Origin: Thermoleophilaceae bacterium
Lineage (GTDB): Bacteria > Actinomycetota > Thermoleophilia > Solirubrobacterales > Thermoleophilaceae
NCBI GenBank assembly: GCA_013812485.1
Contig: JACCTJ010000250.1
Location: 1-10,155 of the forward strand
Length of the DNA stretch: 10,155 nucleotides
Direction of reading: 5' to 3'
A program made the translations under genes and the position numbers. The stretch's first letter is position 1. Each line of letters begins with the position of its first letter. Below the pieces are notes generated by a model. That model had not been told where the DNA came from. It ran no database searches and saw only the letters and a list, made by a program, of their open reading frames with translations. Below are positions 6,714 through 10,155 of this stretch, piece by piece.

Positions 6714-7565
6714 CTACCGCAGCAGCCGCGACAGGCGCCGGTCCTTCAACACCCGTCCGCCCGTCTGCTCCATGGGGCAGTAGGTCGTCACGTGGTCCTT
6801 GAAGAAGACGGCCTCGAGCGTCGTGCCACAGCGTGGGCACGGCTGGCCCTGGCGAGCGTGGACCTTGAGCGGCATCGGCGCCTTGTCCGGAAGCGTCTCG
6901 CCCACCACGCGCTCGTAGTGCTCGAGGGCCCCGCCGAGGACCTCGTCGCAGGCCGTGTGCAGCGCCTCGACGGCGGTGTCGTCGAGCTCGACGCCCTGGC
7001 GGAAGGGCGAGAGCCGCGCGGTCCAGAGGATCTCGTCGACCCACGAGCGACCGATGCCGGCGATCGTCCGCTGGTCGCGCAGGAGCGGATGGAGGTGTCG
7101 CGGCTGGCGCACCAGCGCCGCCAGCTCCTCGAGCGGCGGCGGGGGCCACGCCTCGGGACCGATCTTCGCCACCGCCTCGTCGGCCTCGACCTCGTCGAGC
7201 GCCAGCAGCTTGGCCCACGCGCGCTGCTGCGTGCCGAACTCGCGCAGCCGCAACTCGCGTCCGCCCTCGAGCGACAGCCGCAGGCGTATCCGGCGATCGC
7301 GCACCGAGGCCCGCCCTTCGAAGACGCCCAGGCGTCCGGCCGACATCAGGTGCACGAGCAGCGCCAGCTCGTCGTCGAAGACGAGAATCGGCATCTTCCC
7401 GGCGCGCCGCGCGCCGGTCACGCGCCTCCCCACGAGATCCTCGAGCGGTGGGTCGAAGGTCCGCATGGTCACGATCCCCGGCGCCGCGGCGGCCTCCACC
7501 CGGGCGTCGGCAAGCGTCGTGCCGAGCCGGCGAACGACGATCTCGACCTCGGGCAGCTCGGGCAT
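6714..7565 (-). CDS. Fpg/Nei-family DNA glycosylase/AP lyase, divergent
   Basis: A 283-residue homologue of formamidopyrimidine-DNA glycosylase and endonuclease VIII, which excise oxidised bases and cleave the abasic site. The start is fixed by chemistry: MPELPE places the catalytic Pro at residue 2 and Glu at residue 3 once Met is removed, so the longer GTG form at 7607 is wrong. Also present are K57 in RRAGKMPIL, H72 in LLVHLMSAGRLG and the helix-two-turn-helix with IAGIG (169-172). Three usual positions differ: the Asn after GIG is R173, the zinc-hairpin Arg is H258, and the zinc finger reads C243-x2-C246-x16-C263-x2-E266 with Glu for the fourth Cys. It is followed by TGGRVLKDRRLSRLL. It may therefore be a specialised paralogue with a different lesion preference rather than the main MutM. 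It starts 13 nt after the membrane-protein stop. Confidence 0.92.
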   Translation of the reverse strand: MPELPEVEIVVRRLGTTLADARVEAAAAPGIVTMRTFDPPLEDLVGRRVTGARRAGKMPILVFDDELALLVHLMSAGRLGVFEGRASVRDRRIRLRLSLEGGRELRLREFGTQQRAWAKLLALDEVEADEAVAKIGPEAWPPPPLEELAALVRQPRHLHPLLRDQRTIAGIGRSWVDEILWTARLSPFRQGVELDDTAVEALHTACDEVLGGALEHYERVVGETLPDKAPMPLKVHARQGQPCPRCGTTLEAVFFKDHVTTYCPMEQTGGRVLKDRRLSRLLR

Positions 7566-7575
7566 GACGACGCCA

Positions 7576-7581
7576 AGGCTA
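7576..7581 (-). promoter_or_regulatory. Possible internal -10 (TAGCCT) before the glycosylase gene
   Basis: TAGCCT uses the TAG stop codon of the upstream membrane-protein gene as its first three bases and ends 10 nt before the glycosylase ATG. No Shine-Dalgarno motif lies between. TAnnnT close to a start codon is the pattern of leaderless actinobacterial genes, though 10 nt is at the long end. It could be chance. Confidence 0.25.
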
Positions 7582-8226
7582 GGGCGGCGGGTTGCCGGCC
7601 CGCGCACCGGGCCGGCGCCGGTCGTTCCCGAGCCGGCGCGTGCTCAGGCCCAGCCGGCGCAGCTCCTCCTCAGCGAGGGCCCGTCGCGTGGCCGGCGCGT
7701 CGGTCTCCCACGGCCGCTCGGCGATCCTTCGCAGGCGGGCGTAGGGTACGCCGTGCAGGGCTCGTGCCGCCAGGAACGACTCGAAGCCGGGATCGTCGAG
7801 CGCCGCGCCGATCCTCACGAGGCGGCGCAGCGCCGCCGCCTCGACGGCGCGCGCGGCGCGGGCCGGCGCGTAGGGCAGCAGCAGCGTGAGGATCGGGATG
7901 AGCGCGACCACCGCGCCGATCAGGTAGGCGGCGCGCTCGATTCCGTCGCGGGTGGCCTCGCCGCGGGCGACGATGTCCCGACCGGCGTCGCGGACCGCGC
8001 CGCTCGCCCGCTCGAGCGGCTCGCCGACCAAGGGGATGTCGACGCTACCGAGCGTCTGGCCGACGCCCTCGACCGCTCCGCCCACCGAGCGGAAGGCGGC
8101 CGTGAGCTCGGTCAGACCGCCGACGGCCTCGGCCACCGCGACGCCGACGAGGATCCAGGCGACCAACCAGACCAGCACGGCGACATCGAGCGCGAGCACC
8201 TTTCGTCCACTGGGCAGCGTGAGCAT
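7579..8226 (-). CDS. Two-TM membrane protein of unknown function
   Basis: A 215-residue protein with two clear hydrophobic helices, residues about 12-36 and 98-120. Between them is an amphipathic, Gly/Val-rich segment containing LGSVDIPLVGEPLERASGAV, probably outside the cell. After the second helix comes a basic, Ala/Arg-rich cytoplasmic tail that ends in a disordered RRRPGARAGNPPP-like stretch. I do not recognise a named domain. The start is well supported: GGAAGGAG (AAGGAG at 8235-8240) stands 8 nt before the ATG at 8226, the best ribosome-binding site in the window. It heads the minus-strand cluster with the glycosylase (13-nt gap) and DUF427 genes. The 130 nt between it and the SDR gene upstream hold no promoter I can name. 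Confidence 0.78.
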   Translation of the reverse strand: MLTLPSGRKVLALDVAVLVWLVAWILVGVAVAEAVGGLTELTAAFRSVGGAVEGVGQTLGSVDIPLVGEPLERASGAVRDAGRDIVARGEATRDGIERAAYLIGAVVALIPILTLLLPYAPARAARAVEAAALRRLVRIGAALDDPGFESFLAARALHGVPYARLRRIAERPWETDAPATRRALAEEELRRLGLSTRRLGNDRRRPGARAGNPPP

Positions 8227-8234
8227 CGCTTGGG

Positions 8235-8242
8235 CTCCTTCC
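8235..8242 (-). promoter_or_regulatory. Strong Shine-Dalgarno site of the two-TM protein
   Basis: On the minus strand this reads GGAAGGAG, a near-perfect match to the anti-Shine-Dalgarno sequence, with 8-nt spacing to ATG 8226. It stands out because most genes here have weak or no such site. It decides the start of the membrane-protein gene. Confidence 0.8.
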
Positions 8243-8356
8243 GGGATGGCGGGCGTGCCGCTCGAGCGCCATGGTGACGCGAGGCGCGGCCGTCACGCTC
8301 GGGACCAGCTCGCGCCGGGCGGCGACCGCGCTCAGGGCCGAAACGCCCCGGCGGCT

Positions 8357-9157
8357 TCAAAGCGCGCGACCCACGAAGTCCCCGAACGAGACCGCTCCGG
8401 CAGCACAGCCTCGACAGAGCAGACCACCGCCACGCACGGCGCGAGCCATACGGCCGGGAACCGCAACGCGCACGATCCACGGCCGCGATCCTCCGCGCGC
8501 GCCAAGGTAGCGCTCCGCGATCTCGTCCGCCGACAGCTCCTCCGGGCCGCCGAGGTCGCCGACCCGGCCGCCGGGGCCCGCGTCGACCAGCTCCGCCAGC
8601 CGCTCCCCCACCTCGCCGGCGTCGACGGGCTGGAAGCGGAAGCCGCGCGGGAGGAACAGCAGCGGACCGCGGTGCAGGCCGCCCAAGGCCATCAGCAGGA
8701 GGTCGTGGAACTGGGTCGCGCGGAGGATCGTCCACGGAAGCTCCGAGCGCTCGACCTCGGTCTCCGCGGCGCTCTTCGTCCTGTAGTAGGCCAAGGGCAG
8801 GCCGTCGATGCCCACGATCGAGGGGTAAACAAGGTGCGGGCGGGAGGCCGCGCGCGCCGCCGCGGCGAGCCTCCGCGTTCCCGCCACGTCGACCTCGCGC
8901 TGCGTGCGCCGGCGGAGCGTCCCGGTGGCGCTGGCGCAGTGGACGATCGCCTCGGTCCCCGCGACGGCCTCCGTGAGCCCGGCCCCCGAGGCGAGATCGC
9001 CGCGCACGGTGCGCGGGCCATCTGCGTCCGCGGCGCCCGGCGAGGACTCCCCTCCGCGCCGGCTCAGGACCCGCACCAAATGACCGCGGGAGAGCAGGGC
9101 CGCCACGACCGCCCGGCCGAGCGTGCCCGTCCCGCCGGTGACGAGCACCTCAGCCAC
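8357..9157 (-). CDS. NAD(P)-binding atypical SDR (NmrA-like) protein
   Basis: A 266-residue protein with a Rossmann fold at its N-terminus: VLVTGGTGTLGRAVV (TGGTGTLG at 7-14) binds the dinucleotide, RGDLA (52-56) and IVHCAS (71-76) follow as in atypical/extended SDRs, and Y124-x3-K128 (YYRTK) is the catalytic-type pair. LPWTILRATQFHD (140-152) and FQPVDAGEV are typical of the NmrA-like group of actinobacteria. The GTG at 9157 is chosen because GGGAG precedes it by 8 nt and it places the Rossmann motif at the very N-terminus; the upstream in-frame extension is Arg-rich and overlaps the divergent gene. Typical relatives have HLVYVSIVG where this one has HLVYPSIVG. The substrate is unknown; such proteins act as reductases, epimerases or redox sensors. 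It is divergent from the four-TM gene, with 34 nt between starts. Confidence 0.87.
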   Translation of the reverse strand: MAEVLVTGGTGTLGRAVVAALLSRGHLVRVLSRRGGESSPGAADADGPRTVRGDLASGAGLTEAVAGTEAIVHCASATGTLRRRTQREVDVAGTRRLAAAARAASRPHLVYPSIVGIDGLPLAYYRTKSAAETEVERSELPWTILRATQFHDLLLMALGGLHRGPLLFLPRGFRFQPVDAGEVGERLAELVDAGPGGRVGDLGGPEELSADEIAERYLGARGGSRPWIVRVAVPGRMARAVRGGGLLCRGCAAGAVSFGDFVGRAL

Positions 9158-9165
9158 GGGTCGGG

Positions 9166-9183
9166 CTCCCGTCTGGCAAGGTG
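9166..9183. promoter_or_regulatory. Back-to-back ribosome-binding sites of two divergent genes
   Basis: The 34-nt gap between the divergent starts holds GGGAG on the minus strand (9166-9170, 8 nt before GTG 9157) and AAGGTG on the plus strand (9178-9183, 8 nt before ATG 9192). Their spacing supports both start choices. No room is left for two separate promoters, so these must lie within the opposite coding regions. Confidence 0.55.
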
Positions 9184-9191
9184 ACGGCCAG

Positions 9192-9668
9192 ATGGCGGCC
9201 TTCCTGGAGAGTCCCAGTCGCCGTCGGCGGCCGAGCGACAGCCGGCGCACGTCCCTGATGCGCGCGGGCCTGGCGGTGCTCTGCCTCGCGAGCCTCTCGA
9301 CCGGGGCCTGGGCCTTCCTCGCGCCGCGCTCCTTCTACGACGACTTCCCCGGCGCGGGTCGCCACTGGGTCTCGCTCCTGCCGCCCTTCAACGAGCACCT
9401 GACCACCGACGTCGGCGGCTTCTACCTCGCCTTTGCGCTGCTCTTCGGCTGGGCCGCGGTGACGCTGGCGCGCTCGCTGCTCAACGCGTTGCTGTCCGCC
9501 TACGTGATCGCCTCGGTACTCCATGTCGGTTACCACCTCGCCCATCTCGACGGCTACTCGACGCTCGACAAGGTAGGGCAGACGCTGGGTTTCGCGGTGC
9601 TCATCGTCATCGCCCTGGCGCTGCTCGCCAGCTCCGCGCCGCGCCCCCCCGGCCCGCGCGCCCGCTGA
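9192..9668 (+). CDS. Four-TM conserved hypothetical membrane protein
   Basis: A 158-residue integral membrane protein. A basic, Arg-rich cytoplasmic N-terminus (about 9-24) is followed by four hydrophobic segments near residues 25-45, 74-93, 97-116 and 130-147. Distinctive patterns are FLAPRSFYDDFPG after the first helix, NEHLTTDVGGFYLA entering the second, and HVGYHLAHLD at the end of the third. The NEHL-x2-DVG and H-x2-YH-x2-H elements place several His, Glu and Asp at membrane boundaries, which may bind a metal or cofactor. I recall similar unnamed actinobacterial proteins but can give no function. ATG 9192 is supported by AAGGTG at 8 nt; a second in-frame ATG at 9258 would drop the basic leader but keep all helices. 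The isomerase gene begins 25 nt downstream, so the two may be co-transcribed. Confidence 0.82.
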   Translation: MAAFLESPSRRRRPSDSRRTSLMRAGLAVLCLASLSTGAWAFLAPRSFYDDFPGAGRHWVSLLPPFNEHLTTDVGGFYLAFALLFGWAAVTLARSLLNALLSAYVIASVLHVGYHLAHLDGYSTLDKVGQTLGFAVLIVIALALLASSAPRPPGPRAR

Positions 9669-9680
9669 GCACACTCGCTC

Positions 9681-9686
9681 TACCCT
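9681..9686 (+). promoter_or_regulatory. Candidate -10 for leaderless transcription of the isomerase gene
   Basis: TACCCT matches TAnnnT and ends 7 nt before GTG 9694, the spacing expected if transcription starts at the start codon. No Shine-Dalgarno motif is present in the 25-nt gap. No -35 consensus is visible. Confidence 0.4.
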
Positions 9687-9693
9687 TGGCCGC

Positions 9694-10152
9694 GTGAGGA
9701 TCTCGGTCGCAAGCGACGAACGCACCGGCGTGGCAGAACGCGTGGTCGAGGAGCTCCGCCGCCGCGGCCACGAGCCGATCCTGCACGGCGCCCTGGCCCA
9801 GGGCGAGCGCGATGACTGGGCCTGGGCCAGCGAGGCCGCGGCGCGCGACGTCGCCGAGGGCGCGGCCGACCAGGCCATCGTCTGCTGCTGGACGGGCACC
9901 GGCGCCTCGATCGCCGCCAACAAGGTCGGCGGTGTGCGCGCCGCCCTGTGCGCCGATGCCGAGACCGCGCGCGGCGCGCGGCGCTGGAATGACGCCAACG
10001 CGCTCGCGCTGTCGCTGCGCACGACGAGCGAGGCCCTGCTCGAGGAGATGCTCGACGCCTGGTTCGACGGCGAGCCGAGCGAGGACCGAGACGACGTGGA
10101 GAACGTGCGCCACCTCGAGGAGATCGCCGGCGAGCCCTACGCCCCCGGCTAA
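9694..10152 (+). CDS. RpiB/LacA/LacB-family sugar-phosphate isomerase homologue
   Basis: A 152-residue member of the family that interconverts aldose and ketose phosphates (ribose-5-phosphate/ribulose-5-phosphate in RpiB, galactose-6-phosphate in LacAB). The Rossmann-like core is clear: ISVASDE at the N-terminus, the active-site loop VCCWTGTGASIAANK (C65 at the catalytic-base position, normally CGTGIG), VRAALCAD (81-88) and WNDANALAL (98-106). The length matches RpiB. Two expected histidines are absent: the D-H-x-G loop reads D8-E9-R10-T11-G12, and HNDAN reads W98-NDAN. Both usually help open the sugar ring, so this protein may use another substrate. The C-terminal Arg arrangement also differs (R124, R133). 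I therefore give no rpiB symbol. It starts with GTG, without a Shine-Dalgarno motif, 25 nt after the membrane-protein stop, and is complete with TAA 3 nt before the window ends. Confidence 0.86.
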   Translation: MRISVASDERTGVAERVVEELRRRGHEPILHGALAQGERDDWAWASEAAARDVAEGAADQAIVCCWTGTGASIAANKVGGVRAALCADAETARGARRWNDANALALSLRTTSEALLEEMLDAWFDGEPSEDRDDVENVRHLEEIAGEPYAPG

Positions 10153-10155
10153 CGG

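Noticed and set aside
7566..7607. Longer glycosylase start
   Set aside because: Fpg/Nei chemistry needs Pro right after the initiator Met, so MPELPE at 7565 is the start.
6792..9184. Several long plus-strand open frames over the glycosylase, two-TM and SDR genes
   Set aside because: All are shadows of recognisable minus-strand proteins and show no family motifs of their own.

Overview
The window reads as chromosomal DNA of a very GC-rich actinobacterium. Several genes start with GTG, neighbouring genes are packed at 4-nt overlaps or 10-13 nt gaps, and some starts look leaderless, with a TAnnnT hexamer just upstream and no Shine-Dalgarno motif. The gene set and protein style (an XPB/type III-like helicase with a long acidic insert, a GalT-like enzyme lacking zinc ligands, a divergent Fpg/Nei glycosylase) remind me of Thermoleophilia/Solirubrobacterales. 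That placement is inference, not proof. No mobile element, CRISPR array or phage gene is visible.

Layout. (1) 25-97 is a plus-strand tRNA-Arg(CCU). (2) 148-3369 is a minus-strand cluster, transcribed right to left: a thioredoxin-fold lipoprotein, a GalT-like nucleotidyltransferase, an AEC-family permease and an unknown 204-residue protein. (3) 3370-3600 is the only sizeable intergenic region. It is a divergent control region holding one small AT island, a tandem 8-bp repeat and a 7-bp hairpin. (4) 3601-6204 is the plus-strand SF2 helicase, 867 residues. (5) 6242-8226 is a second minus-strand cluster: a two-TM protein, an Fpg/Nei-type DNA glycosylase and a DUF427 protein. It may be preceded by an NAD(P)-binding SDR protein at 8357-9157. 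(6) 9192-10152 holds two plus-strand genes, a four-TM membrane protein and an RpiB/LacAB-family sugar-phosphate isomerase homologue.

How the genes may work together. GalT and the permease overlap by 4 nt and are probably translationally coupled, but no shared pathway with the lipoprotein is evident. The helicase stands alone, with no methylase or nuclease partner, so a repair or nucleic-acid remodelling role is more likely than restriction. The most interesting signals are enzymes that keep the core catalytic residues but lose family-standard ligands: GalT lost its zinc Cys pair and a His, Fpg changed the fourth zinc Cys plus the Asn and Arg DNA-contact positions, and the RpiB homologue lost both ring-opening His. 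The other is the roughly 100-residue disordered acidic segment between the Q-like motif and Walker A of the helicase. I see no clear new multi-gene system. Most of the window is ordinary housekeeping and accessory metabolism.
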